Below are positions 1 through 12,781 of a DNA stretch of 64,000 nt, piece by piece (position 1 is the first letter of the stretch; each line of letters opens with the position of its first letter). The stretch is from Anisus vortex (Eukaryota; Mollusca; Gastropoda; Planorbidae). The notes under the pieces were generated by a model, which worked only from the letters and a program-made list of their open reading frames with translations, searched no databases and had not been told where the DNA came from. The stretch lies in contig OX421499.1 in NCBI GenBank assembly GCA_949126835.1, positions 29,054,490 through 29,118,489 of the forward strand. Reading direction: 5' to 3'. The position numbers were made by a program, and so were the translations under genes.

Positions 1-910
1 CACCACCCTCGCCGCGTATTTCGGCGCAACCGGAAGATAGAGCCGAGCCTCCCAGACAACCGCCAAGCCAAAACTTACCGTCAACTACAGTCAAACCCAA
101 GCCTAAAATTTGGTCCATTTCTCACATTTTGGACTCTTGAAAAATATTACAACATCTGGTCTATTTTGGGCTAAGTTACAAAAAACCCAGTGCGCACCGA
201 ATTTGTGCAATTTTTCCGATGGTTAAATAGCTTCTACTGGTATAGTTTCAGTTATAAGAACTATTAGAAATATACTATCATGTCTCGTGAGATTTACATG
301 AAGAGGGTATTTTTCAATTGTTTGTTTAAAATCAAACTTTGGTCATTTTCAAACTTCTATTTAATTAGTATAATCATTGTATATAAATGTGTGTTCCTGC
401 ATATGTATAAGTTGTATAGGCCCTCTTCAATACTTACCAAGTATAGGGCCATAGATCTACATGCATGTATTCAAATCAGCGGCCATTCCAGTAGATTTTC
501 TATAATGGGCTCAATTTTCGAAAGCAACAACCTTATATAGCGATGCACTACTTGATGCATCCACGAAAGCAGATTGAAATTCGGACTTGAATGAAGAACT
601 TTCCATTCTGCTGCCAGTGGACCACGGAAAAGTTAGGCCTACGTATGTAACTGAAGGATAATAAGACATACATTCTGAAAACGGAAACCGCTTTGACTCT
701 GAAGTCCTCCGCGAATTCAAAGGGAAAGAACCAGTGATTTTTTTCCTTAGATCTGAACAATGCCGTGAAAAAACAAACGAAACAAAAAGAAACCCTGACC
801 TATATTATTATAATATTATGAATCCCAAATGCATTTAATGTAACTTCAAATTTTCGTTTATAACAATGTAACAATTCGCTATAAGAATTGTATCAGGTCG
901 ACACAAGCTC

Positions 911-975
911 AACTACTTGTAACATAGAACTACTTGTAACATATAACTACTTGTAACATAGAACTATATGTAATA
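911..975. repeat. 17-bp tandem repeat
   Basis: About 3.5 copies of AACTACTTGTAACATAG. Confidence 0.8.
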
Positions 976-1230
976 TCTCATTTTCTCGACTGTGTTCGTG
1001 TGAGCATAATTTTGTGTGTGTATCATTTCATTCTTGTCGGTCAGAGTATAATTGTTATATTTTTTCATGTCATGTTCATGTATTGAAGTATTGTCTGCAT
1101 ACAGTAAGTGTATGAACTCAAGTTTCAATGTGAACATACGTAGAATGAAAGGTATGCCATTAAACAAATCTTGTTATCTATATAATGTGTATGGGTTGTT
1201 TTATTACTGTTGGTCCTAATTCGTTTTAGC

Positions 1231-1310
1231 GTGGGTGTGAGTGCGGGTGCAGGTGTATGTGTGTGTATGTGTGTGTGTATGTGTGTGTGTGTGTGTTTGT
1301 GTGTGAGTTA
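1231..1310. repeat. GT microsatellite
   Basis: Interrupted (GT)n tract, followed by poly-A-rich sequence to about 1460. Confidence 0.9.
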
Positions 1311-2023
1311 ATACAATTGTTTCCAGTTTATGCTCTTAAAAAAAAAAAAGAAAAAATACAAACAAACAATAAAATCTATCAACAAACAAAAAAAAGGCAC
1401 AAATGAAGAAAAAAAAGTTTTAATTAAAATTATCATTTTTCATTAAAAAAAAAAAAAACAGCACACACAAACAAATAATAGTTATAAATAATAAATAAAG
1501 TTTGGCCTCAAGTTGAATTTTGCCACTAAAACGATTTGGTTTGAGGTGTGTTCAGAATTACGGATAGTGTAACCCAAAAGCCTTGAATGTCGTGGTTTTA
1601 TTTTTGGCTTCCAATATTGGGTCAAAATAAAAAATAACATTAAAAAAAATACAGTATCAGGCGCCATCTATTTGTCAAACTGATAATAATCTGATATATT
1701 ATAGAATGAATCAGGTCCAGGATAAAGGATGTGCAACATGAATGGGCGTATTCAGTAGGTGGTTCTGTAGGGGCCGGGGTGATGCTGCCTTTGTTTTTTT
1801 TTTGTGTTTTTTTAAAGGGATAATATTCCAGGATATTAAAAATATGCAGACATACCCCCTCAACCAAAACTCGACGAGAAGAGGGAGGGGTGGTAGATTC
1901 TTCCTGCAGCAACTTTCAAGTTTATTGGATAAGAGAAGATAATAGCGTTTTCTTTTCGGCCTTTTACCATACTTTATTACTGTGTCATCGTTTTTAATTT
2001 CCTCGAGTTAGTCATTACACAAT

Positions 2024-2310
2024 GGGACAGGGTGGCCGAGCCGACAGTGCACTCGAATTGCATACTGAGCGTCCTGGGTTCGAATCTTAGTGAAGGCGAG
2101 GGTATGTTTCCAAGATCCTTAGAGTGTCCTTGAGTCTACCCAGCTCTGATGGATTAGTTCCTGACATTAGTTGAGGAATAGGTATAGGTGGCTGGGCATT
2201 GTGCTGGCCCTTATATAGGCCTACCGTGAAATATAATATGGCACAGAAACATGTGAGCTCAGCGACACAGGCTCTATATATCAAACTGATCTCACGGAAG
2301 TACTTTACAT
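2024..2310 (+). mobile_element. tRNA-derived SINE, copy 1
   Basis: A tRNA-like head with an A-box-like GTGGCCGAGC and a B-box GGTTCGAATC (2077-2086), then a body shared by many copies (CCTGACATTAGTTG, CATTGTGCTGGCC). The tail ends near TACTTTACAT. Confidence 0.7.
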
Positions 2311-3644
2311 ACGTATAAAACATTATTCTGCAAATAATTAAAGTGATTAGTCTTGGATGGTTGAAAATGTAGGGTTTGGGGCCGGGGTTGGGGGAGAGGG
2401 TCATTCACATAAGAATATTCACAAACCCATCGTCGAAAATACAAAAACAATTTTTTTTTTCAAAATTTATAGCGCTCATAAATAACAATTCCTAATAGGT
2501 AAAATGACAAGTCCTTACATCACTCCTCATTTAAGAATCAGATAAACGTGATCGATTTCAAAAAGCCGCCTTTGAGTCTGGGAGATTAAGACACAGCAAA
2601 CCAACGTAGACGAAGCTTAGACATGATTTGATTTTTTTTCCCCTTGTGATTGTTGACATATCTAATGTATGAACGAAACAAAATAAAAACTTAACTCTAA
2701 CCCTAAAATTTAACCCTGCAAATATTTCATGCATGGCGGTTTTTGATTTATTTCACGTAACGATCGTTTGTTGAACACGATATTTAAATCCTAGACTACA
2801 CCCCCTCCTTCATTAAATAGAGGTCTTTTCCGACCTAAGCCTCCATGAGGTCATATTAGATATGGGCCCTAAATATGGTGTACATGTGTGTGTGTTTAAT
2901 TCACTATCTTTTCACCCAATCGCATAGTCAGTTATAATTTGAATTATTGCGCCCTAGCCGCACAAAAGAAAGAAAGAAAAAAAATTGTCGTTTCATCAGC
3001 GACAACCCTACAGCACGATAATAATTGACAATTGGCCAAGTCATCTGTGTCAACACAAGTCGCCTGTTGTCAACCACAGATACACATCTGGTCACACCGA
3101 AGCAAAAATACAATCTAGCCACAGATAGAGAGACACACACAAATCCCACATCGCTTAAATCTGGTCTTATTTTTTTTTCACCCTATTTAAAAAAATAAGA
3201 ATGCATTATTTGTTCTGTCTTATATGTTGGAATCTCACCCCGCCCCGCAATCTCCACCCCCACCCCCACCCCCTTTCACCCTACCCCTTATCTAATTAAA
3301 AACATAAAAATAAATGCCACAATCTTTTCTGTACAAGACTTAAGCCACCCGATGTGTGTCCCCCGTCCCTACGAAATTACTGATCGGGTTTCTCCGGTCC
3401 ACGAATACCCTTCCTCGGAGCTTAAAGTCACAGGGGCGATCCAGGGGAAGATCACTCGATAAGATTATCAAGTTGTTGTCAATCTTCGCAGACAAGCCAC
3501 GGAGGCAGGAAAAAAAAAAGCAAAAGGAAAAAAAATATTAAAGAGAATATGTTTCTATATTTAGCAACGGTAAAACCCGCGTGTTTTGAACTCCTGCACC
3601 TAAGGAAAAAACTAACAAACAAAGCGAGAAGTTGTATATTTAAC

Positions 3645-3918
3645 CACAGACTATATTTTAATATTTCTGCTATTTGATGACTCGAGTGACTTCTTTTCGG
3701 AATTCCCGAATCCCGTTTGTACTGTACACTTCCGTTTTATTTAAACGTTATGGTTTTCTCATGAAAAATTAAAATCGAAAGTTGTATAGAGCGGAAACAT
3801 TTTGGCAGACGTGGGAGCGTAGAAGTAATTTAAGACAGCGTTATTGGATGCGCACGGAAAAAAGAACATAAAAGCTCTAAAAAATACAGCAAGCGGTCCA
3901 TCTGATTACAGTCTTTGA
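3645..3918 (-). mobile_element. GGACCGCTTGCT MITE, copy 1
   Basis: Reverse-oriented copy of a roughly 300-bp MITE whose ends contain ATAGACTATAAT and GGACCGCTTGCT in inverted arrangement. Ends AGCAAGCGGTCCATCTG. Confidence 0.65.
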
Positions 3919-4840
3919 TTTAACACTAGCCTAGACGGGCTTATAAAACGATTTAAAAAAATATTTATTTTAAAACTTCCTAGTATAAACTATATTTCCC
4001 AAAGCATTAAACTTTATAATGTGTGCACCGTTTTTATTCCGCCATAAAGGCCGTCACCGAGCCATATTCCAGGGTCCGAGAAAGCGAACACCGAACATCC
4101 ATTCCCCACCTAACCACACGCACACACACGCACATGTACAAATGGGAGGAGATCCAAGGATTACATCCGAGATGGACGAGGAAGGGGACGTTGTCAGTTT
4201 TAAGATACATTCTAGACTTTATGAATAAAGAAAGGTGTGTGGGAGTGGGAGGTGGGGGCGGAGAAGACAGGTATAGGGGAGCAATATTAAAACGTCCCTC
4301 GTTGATCCTCCAAGTCTGAAGTGTTCATTACAATCTTAATGGTACGACTCACGACATGGTATACCCGACGGACTTATGGACAGGTCAACAGAAAGGGGGG
4401 GGGGATTGTGGGGGGGGGGGTGACCAGACTGTTACAAATGTGCGCTCGAAGGTTTCGGGTGTGTGTGTGTGTGTTGAGGTGGGAAGTGGTCCATTTCTGT
4501 AAGTAATAAAAGTAATCTGACGTTTAGAATCTTAGCATCAGTAGAAGGTCTATAGTCTATAGTGACTCTATTGCATCGGTTCATAATCCTATTGGGGTTA
4601 CTGCAAATAATTATTGGAATACTATTATTTATCATTGTTGCTTCCCTTGTGTAACAAATATTGTGGGAATAGCGGCCCTTTGGCGTGTTTCCCCAGGATC
4701 ATCCCTTTGAGCTCTGCATAAACACAGTTATGATGTGATCACGAGATCAGTTCTCGTCTGGTGTCAAATAAAGAGTGTTTTCCAACTTGTAACAGTTGTA
4801 CTTGTGTTTATTAGTACACATTCTACTATTACCTAATGGG

Positions 4841-4912
4841 TTTACACACACTCACAGACACACACACAGACACACACAGACACACACAGACACACACAGA
4901 CACATACAGTAA
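4841..4912. repeat. CA/GACA microsatellite
   Basis: Tandem CACACACAGA units. Confidence 0.9.
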
Positions 4913-5264
4913 CATTGGTAAAAGCGGAAAGCACCAAAAAGCTTAGAATTCCAATGATAATCATTTTTTAGTTATGTAGATGCCTAATAAAATGCGTCCG
5001 CGACAGTAGTTTCAATCACAAAAGTTAGATTTTCGTGAACAGTTCTCCTTTAGGATATAAGGAACGTATGGAAACATATCAAACAGTATTGTTGTTATAA
5101 TATATACACAAGCATCATATGTATTTAAGCCTGAGCTTGTTTGATGCATTATCGTGTCTTTAACGTGTTTGAAGTATGTTCTATAACGCTATGAAATAAT
5201 TGCTTGGAAACTGATTGTGCATGGAGCCGATAAATTGAAATGGCCGTACAGATATAAAGGCGCT

Positions 5265-5640
5265 CATCACAAGTCAAAACTATTTCAAGAGATGTTTGGC
5301 GATTCTCTTCCATCCACAATCTCGATGCCAACTGCTGGCCAGTATTAAGGCTCTGTATCGAAGCTCGCTGATGACCTCTGAACCAAGCACTTGCCACACA
5401 TGTGGTGGATGGACGTTTGGGCGTCCCCCGCGATGCCCTCCCACCGAGACCTTTTGGGCTCATGCGTTGCGCCGGTAGCAGCCCACTGCACATGCTTACC
5501 AACCGTTAGACGAGATGGTTTTCGTTAGGCTGACCAGGTCAGAAGGCCAAGGAACGACTCCCAAACTATGAGGTCACTGCCCCGAATCTCTGAGATAATC
5601 TCTGGCTCGTTTCTTTAGCCTGGTAGAAATATTCAGCAAT
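5265..5640 (+). repeat. GC-rich interspersed repeat copy, diverged
   Basis: CCCTCCCACCGAGACC and CATGCGTTGCGCCGGTAG match the 45.9-46.3 kb repeat; the rest is diverged. Confidence 0.4.
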
Positions 5641-5777
5641 GGGCGTAGTAGCACTTTTGAAGCTATTAAATATGTGACCGACTGCATTAGATTTAGCACA
5701 GTATTTATATTAGCACTGCATTTGCTTGAGCAATCCTATTTGGCTTAGCCCAGTACATATATTTAGTTTAACCAAAT

Positions 5778-6064
5778 ATTATAATAAGAGGGGCCGCTTA
5801 CTCTAATTTTAGAGCTTATATGTTCTTTTTTTTTTTCGTGCGTAACCAATAAGGCTGTCATGAATGCCTTCTACGCTCCTACGATTGCATTAAAGGTTTC
5901 CGCAGTATACAACTTTCGATTTTAATCTTAATTTTCCATTGAGAAAATCATCGCGAATTACTAAACCGGAAGTCTAGAGGACTTAGTGCGATCGGAAATT
6001 CCAAAACTAAGTGTTTCAAGTTATCAAATAGCAAAAATATCAAAGCAGTCTTTATAGTCTTTGG
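5778..6064 (+). mobile_element. GGACCGCTTGCT MITE, copy 2 (diverged)
   Basis: Shares CTAATTTTAGAGCTTATATG, ACCAATAAGGCTGTC and ACAACTTTCGATTTTAAT with the family; both termini eroded. Confidence 0.6.
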
Positions 6065-6085
6065 TTTAGCACGGTAATTGGTTAA

Positions 6086-6422
6086 ACTATAGACTAAGCT
6101 TATAATAAGATGGACCGCTTCCGTGCGCAACCAATAAGGCTGTCTTAACCCTTCCCGTACCGACCTACTTCTATCTATGCTGCCTTCAGTTCCGCTATAT
6201 ACGCGCCCGGGACTGGTTCTACGCTCCTCGTTGTTTCCTAAATGTTTCCGCTTTGTACAACTTTCGATTTTAATTTTAATTTTTCATTGAGAAAATCGAA
6301 GCTATTTAATAAAACGGAAGTGCGAAGGAAACAACGAATCGGAAATTCCGAAAATCAGTGTTTCGAGTCATCATATAGCAGAAATACTAAAGCAAGCGGT
6401 CCCTGTATATTATAGTCTATGG
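6086..6422 (+). mobile_element. GGACCGCTTGCT MITE, copy 3
   Basis: From TATAGACTAAGC...GGACCGCTT to AAGCAAGCGGTCCCTG...ATAGTCTATGG. Adjacent to copy 2. Confidence 0.7.
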
Positions 6423-7503
6423 TTAAACATTGTGTTTAGCTTAAAACAGTATATAGCTTATGATTGTGTTCTGCTGGCTTTGTATTTGGCGTTGCACATT
6501 AGTTAGCTTAGCACATCATTTAGCTTAGTAACGTTTTTATCAAAACATTTTATTGAGCATCGAGTTTCGTTCAACATTTTAAACTTAGCACGTTCTTAGC
6601 TTAACAGTGTATTTGATTTAGCACTATAATATATGGCTTAGTACAGTAGTTGGCTTAGCACTGTATTTGATTAAGCACATCATACAATAACATTTTCCTT
6701 CTAAAACTGCTAAATGTTGATCTGTTGTGGCCCTACTTTTCAAAATTATTTCTATGAACTCCCCAGATACAAAAACTTGCATACAATACAATTTTAAATT
6801 GTTTCGTTTCTTTTTAAAAATATGTTCGCTTCTTTTCAGTTTATATATTTTTTTAGTTTTCTTTGAAAATTGAAAATGGTCAATATTATTTTTTTTTTCT
6901 TTTTGCGCTGGCTACATGTGTTTATGTATTCAAAAGTGACCACAAAGAAATTACCCCATTAAGTGATTGACCAGATCGCCCAAACCTGGCCCCGGGGACA
7001 TATTGTCTGACATCTTGATTACTCTAAGCGCCGCGAAACTGGAAAGCTGACACCCAAGTCGGAATAACCCACAAGAGAAATGGAACGAAGTAGGAATTAT
7101 CCGCGTGAGGAATCGTGCCGTTTGTCGAAATGGGCTTAAAGCAACAGGGTTGAACAGGAGAACAAGATCAATCGCTACTAAGTGGCAGTTGTGCCACACG
7201 AGCGAAATATTCAGTCAATTGCAGTCATCGATCATACATTGAGTGGGGGCGCTATCTGGGCTACACGTTGTGAGATTCAAGATTATTTCACTGCTATCTT
7301 CGAGAGCTGCGAGGGAAAACTCCAGTAACGCCGTATAGATTATGGTATTTGACAAAAATATAATTATATATCATCATCATCCTTTATATATATAGTGATC
7401 TTCCAGCTTCTTATCAAATGATTGTATATTAGGTGATATGCAGTGGCGTAGCCAGGATTGCAAAGTCGAGAGGGGCAAACAGTGTAAATTAGTGGGCGGT
7501 ATA

Positions 7504-7755
7504 TGGGGCTCGGTGGTCGAGCGGCAGCGCCTTCGGCTGGCGTTCCGAAGGTCCTAGGCTGGAGTCCTGGCGAAGGCTAGGTTTTGTTCTCGGGACTGGA
7601 GGGCATCCCTGTTGGGTACCTGACATTAGTTGGAATAAAGTAAAGGCGGCTGAACATTGTGCTGGCCACACATCCCCTAGTATGCCGTGGCCACAGAAAA
7701 TGGTGAACGCTGTTTCACCGGCCTTATGATAGATTTGGTCCAACGGGTACTTTAC
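7504..7755 (+). mobile_element. tRNA-derived SINE, copy 2
   Basis: Best-preserved head: GGCTCGGTGGTCGAGCGG and a B-box-like GGCTGGAGTCC. Body CCTGACATTAGTTGGAATAA, tail TTTGGTCCAACGGGTACTTT. Confidence 0.75.
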
Positions 7756-8845
7756 TTAGTTTATCATCTATATACTATATAGTTTATACAATGCTAGTTT
7801 ATCTTCTAGCCGTTAGATTATAGGTGCTACGCTCAGTTAAATTTTTAGAGAGAGAGCAGTAGAATTTCCTGTTTGATGTCAGAGCTATAGTTACTAATGT
7901 TAACCAGTTTTAACCCATTTTTAAATTAGACAAATACAGTAGCATGAAATGAAAAGTAGAAACGAAACAAACAAGACAAAAAAATGCGCCAGAGAGACGA
8001 CATAATCCCGTAGTTAAAATTGACGTTGCTGTTGTCGTTGTCTCCCTCTACGACGGAACTACTTGTAAACGTGCGCGCGCAGTGGGACCCGCTCGCGACC
8101 AGCGGCAGTGGGGGATTGCGCGTGAGGAAGACCAGACCTCGGGCGGTTGTGTATTGTTTTTTTTTTCATTTGCTTGTCGCTGGGAAGGGGCTGTGTGGGG
8201 GTCGGGGAGGGGGGGTGGATATAATCACACAAAGTAGTCCACGGTGGCTTTCTCTCTCGTTAGTATCTGGCACTTTTCCCGTCAGGGAGGAATACTCCCT
8301 CCACGATTTATGGATGGCAAGAATCAACTGGATTTGAACAAATAATGAAATCCAAAACAAAACAAACATCAGTATCCAGAGAACTGTGTGTGAGGGGGCT
8401 GGGGCGTGGTAAGGGGGAAGGAGGAGGCTGTAGACAGTAGACCAGAACTGGTGTTATGTGCAGTCCATGGTCACCGAACGGCTTTAAGCAGGGGGAGCGA
8501 TTGCTGATGGCTTTCCCCCCAACTGAACACAAGGACACACGACACCCCCTCCCGGAGGCCATTAGTAGAAGGGAAACAAAAAAGGCAACAACCCAAGGAG
8601 CATGAGCCCCCCCCCCCTACGACACACACTCACAGAGCTATCGAATTATTTTGTTTGTGTTTGTGAAATGGTGTTTTCAGAAGTCATTAAAGCCATCTTA
8701 ACAAATTATTAGGATTAGGACACCAATAGTATTGTGTGTTTTTATTTTGAAATAATTACGTTAGCAATCAGAAAGGCCTTACGTTGGAGGCCATTTTGTT
8801 TTGTGGTTTTTTTCATCATTCCTGATTAAAATTTAAAAAAAAGTA

Positions 8846-9048
8846 CAGTATCCCGTCGGACTATACTGAGCATACCAGGGTATTGTATGGCCAGCACAAT
8901 GCCCATCCGCATTTACTTTATCCCAAATAAAGTCAGGTACACTTCATATGTAGCCGATAACATATCCCAGCCTTCACCAGGATTCGAACCTAGGACTTTC
9001 GGTAGGCCAGTCGAAAACAGTGCCGATCGGCCCCTGTGTTCCGAAAAA
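8846..9048 (-). mobile_element. tRNA-derived SINE, copy 3
   Basis: Reverse copy: GGCCAGCACAATGCCCA, GGATTCGAACCTAGGACTTT (B-box complement) and the head CGATCGGCCCC. Confidence 0.7.
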
Positions 9049-9579
9049 CAACAACTGAATTAACGTTGTACCAGAATTCACCGACCCCTGCAAACACTCA
9101 CCCACGAAATCATCACCCCGTACTCCTCCCTCCGCAGCTGCACGCCCCTTCACCCTCATCGCCCACGCACTCACGCTGAACCTGATATAAGCTTATTTAG
9201 GAGATGAGTTCTGTTCACGCTAACGTTATATAAATAAAAGCAGCTGATGCAGGTACATACACACACATACACACAAACTCACATACGAACTAACGCAGTC
9301 ACTCACTCACACATGCACACACACACACACACACATTGCTGTAATGCACTCATGGACTTGGAGTCGGTAAAGAATAACACAAAACAAGAAGCCACAACAA
9401 AACACCTAACCCTGTAATTACACTCACACATAAAATGAACACATAAATGCACTCAGCTCAAACAGCTACGTAGCCCGTGATCCTGAACTCGGTGGCCGTG
9501 GGGTGAGGGAGGGAGGGGTGACAAGACGTGGTAGTTTACAACCGTGTACCATAGTGTCACGCGCAGAGCCAGTCACGAG

Positions 9580-9872
9580 CTAGTCAAGCAGGGGCGTCGC
9601 TCACATGCTAGTGAACCAGGGGTGTCGCTCACATGCTAGTGAACCAGGGGTGTCGCTCACATGCTAGTGAACCAGGGGTGTCGCTCACATGCTAGTGAAC
9701 CAGGGGCGTCGCTCACATGCTAGTGAACCAGGGGCGTCGCTCACATGCTAGTGAACCAGGGGCGTCGCTCACATGCTAGTGAACCAGGGGCGTCGCTCAC
9801 ATGCTAGTGAACCAGGGGCGTCGCTCACATGCTAGTGAACCAGGGGTGTCGCTCACATGCTAGTCAAGCAGG
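9580..9872. repeat. 28-bp minisatellite, about 10 copies
   Basis: Unit GCTAGTGAACCAGGGGTGTC plus GCTCACAT. Internal units alternate GGGGTGTC and GGGGCGTC variants in blocks, indicating unit-level gene conversion or expansion. Confidence 0.9.
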
Positions 9873-10120
9873 TTCAAGCTCATGAGATAGTCAATCAGGG
9901 AGAATGCGGAATTATTCTAATAGAGAAGCTGGGATGGGAATATGTACGTGAACATTTTTACCAATTGAAGTTCTGGCTATAAGAAAAGGGAGTGAGGGGG
10001 CGGCTGACTGCAAACACAAAATGTCTATAAAAAAGAAGTTTTTTTGCCATGTATTGAAAATGTAACACGAAGGACGACCTTCGTGATTTTCTTCTCGGAA
10101 ATTACTTTAATTATCTACGA

Positions 10121-12781
10121 CAGGGATCGGCAGTTTTCTGATAATAGAGTGCCAAAATAGGATTTCTAACTCATTCAGCGTGTCAATGGCCTAAACGTCA
10201 TCCTTCTGTGCCACATTTTTTAAAATTATTGTTTATTATTGTTTATTATTGTTTAACACTTTATAGATCTATATATATTACGAAAAAAAACAACACTTTG
10301 CGTAAAGCTTCCAAACATGCTAATCGGATACGCGGTTAACCCCGGGTTTTGCCAAGAATCAGGTATCCTATTTAGATAATGCCTTAAAACCCGGTTCCGT
10401 TACCATTTGTAACATCTAACGTTTTAAACCATTGTTTTTAATCACAACAAAAACAACTGGACTTATAATAATTAATCTATAAATTATAATTGTTAAATTT
10501 AATTGGCTTTTTAAGTTCGTCTACAAAATTTACTACACAACTGTCACATTAAACTCTAGCTTTTAAATAATTGGCGAGATATAAACTAACTCTGGCAACT
10601 GCTATACCAGCGGTAAAGCTATACAATTTCAGAAAAGCCAAGTTGTGCTCTTTAAAAAACCCAAGAAAAGCCAAGTCATAATAAAAATGCCATTTGTGAC
10701 CTATTTTTTATGCCCCCTCCCCAACTTTCTTTTTCTTCCGCCATTTTAATTTTCCATCTCCAGCCAAATTATTTCTGCTGTAGCGTACAGATGACATCAT
10801 TGTAAGGTTTTATTCATCTTTACAAAACACATCTGGGCCAATAATATACATAAAATTATGCATATTTTCTTCGTAAATAAGCCAAGTTCGGATTGAAAAA
10901 TTGCCAAGATCCTCCCAAGAGTTTCCCAAGGAGTATTATCATTGAATATAAATAATATAAATAATCAAATCTAAAAGTTTTCATTGAGATTGAGCAATTA
11001 TCACAGAACCAGTGATACCACTCCTTGGCTTTTTTCCCAAGATCTTGGCTTTTTCGGTCCCAACTTGGGATATTGGCTTTTTTTTTCGCGGACCTTGGCC
11101 TTTTTAACTTGTTTTTTTCTATCAAGAAAATATTAGCAATGTTTTATGTGTCCAGCACAACACACAATTAATTGATCAGACATCATGGTAAACACCCTCC
11201 GCAGCTTATTGCGAGTGAATGGAAGAAATATTCCACATCATATGACTATGTAGGTTATTAACTGGAAGAGGTTGATACAAAAAACAAGGCGAGGTTGTTA
11301 GTTTTGGGGACAAAAAAAGGGGGGGGGGGAGAGGTGCACATGGGCAAAGTTGAAAAAAATAAGGGGGGGGGGATAGGAACAAATAAGTCACCGAGATCAT
11401 TTTTACTATAGCTTCGCTTTTCTGGGCTTTTCTGATATTTTAGAGCGGTATCGCTGCACAGAACTGGATAGAAAAAATAAATCGGTTTTGACATAAATGC
11501 AAAAGTAATCATAAGAACAAGGTAGTTAATGTGGTGTTTAAAGATGTACATATAGGGCCTACACCGTTTAGTCAATATATATATATATAATTTTTAACTA
11601 TCTTTTAAACATTTGGTCATATTTATCATTTGTAAATTGTATTGCTTGAATTATTTAATAATAATAATAAAAAAGAAACAAAGAAAAAACGGGTAATTTT
11701 CTCCCTTTTTTAACTGAAAGTTTACAAATTTGATTCTAGTGATGCCAAACAAATTATATTTTGTGATATAATTATTATTTATTAGGCCTACCTATTATTT
11801 CAAAATACAAATCCAGTACTAAAGATATTCGTTTCAAGCTGTAATTGGAGATATAAAATTATTTCCAGTTAAACAGTTGAAAATTTATTTCAAGTAAAAC
11901 AGTTGTAAATAAACTTGTACTGCATTGCTTATTTCTATTTAAGAAATAAACAAAAAAATTAATAATTACAACAATTACATAATATTTTCTAATATTAGTA
12001 TAAAATCATCTTATATTTATGAACATAATAAAACAAAGACATTTTAAATCGCCAATATCATTTCACTAAAATAAGATCCAGACCTAATTTGGTAGTAGTG
12101 GGATCAAGGAAGACAGTCTTGGTGAGATATGACAATTGTGTGTTTATGAATTTGAAAGTCTTGCCTTTGATTAGAAAAAATTCCGCTTTGAAAGCTTCAA
12201 TGTACTTCTAAAATTTAATGTAGGCCTATATTGATTTGGATATGCCTTAACTTAGGGCGGCACATCAATTTTTTTTAATTGATTTCACGGCAAGATATGT
12301 CCAGTTTAACATTCCCTTGTCCATACACAACACACCTTAATTGCTTCCAAACAAGAAAAGAATCTATTCAAGACTGTATCCTGTACCTCATCACACCCAG
12401 CAAACTGTGTGGGCAAAAGCTCACTATATTCAGTAACAATTTCCAATAGAAGAGACTTAAATTACATGTAAATCAATTAAGGTTGCGAAACTATAAAATT
12501 GACTATCTTAACAATAGATTCCATCACAGATGACAAGTTCAGTGTGATGTGATCGTCGTATACAAACTTTCCTGAACTGTTAACAACAACAACTTACATT
12601 CTGGGTATCATCTGGGTATCATCTGGGTATCATCTGGGTTTTCATAGAATGTCTACGACCTCTATCGCATCGGTTGGTTGGTATAATTGTAATATTATTT
12701 ATCATTGTTGCTTCCCATGTGTAACAGAAATATTACTAGACTGCCAAATCTGGCGCGCGTCCCGTAGGTTGCCCACACCTG
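10121..12781. mobile_element. Complete hAT-like non-autonomous element, 2.66 kb
   Basis: Starts CAGGGATCGGCAG and ends GGTTGCCCACACCTG, imperfect terminal inverted repeats of the CAGGGGTCGGCAACC type typical of hAT elements. It is flanked by a perfect 8-bp duplication ATCTACGA (10113-10120 and 12782-12789). The interior is AT-rich with no transposase recognised; it contains a small 11-bp repeat at about 12600. Confidence 0.8.

Noticed and set aside
552..650. 33-codon minus-strand exon-like segment (VVHWQQNGKFF)
   Set aside because: Acceptor is fair but the donor is weak and no partner exon or family was found.
6951..7023. Alternative TMEM163 terminal exon (KVIKMSDNM...)
   Set aside because: Phase fits, but the exon at 14740-14800 has a far better acceptor, matches the conserved KLLVDM tail and is closer.
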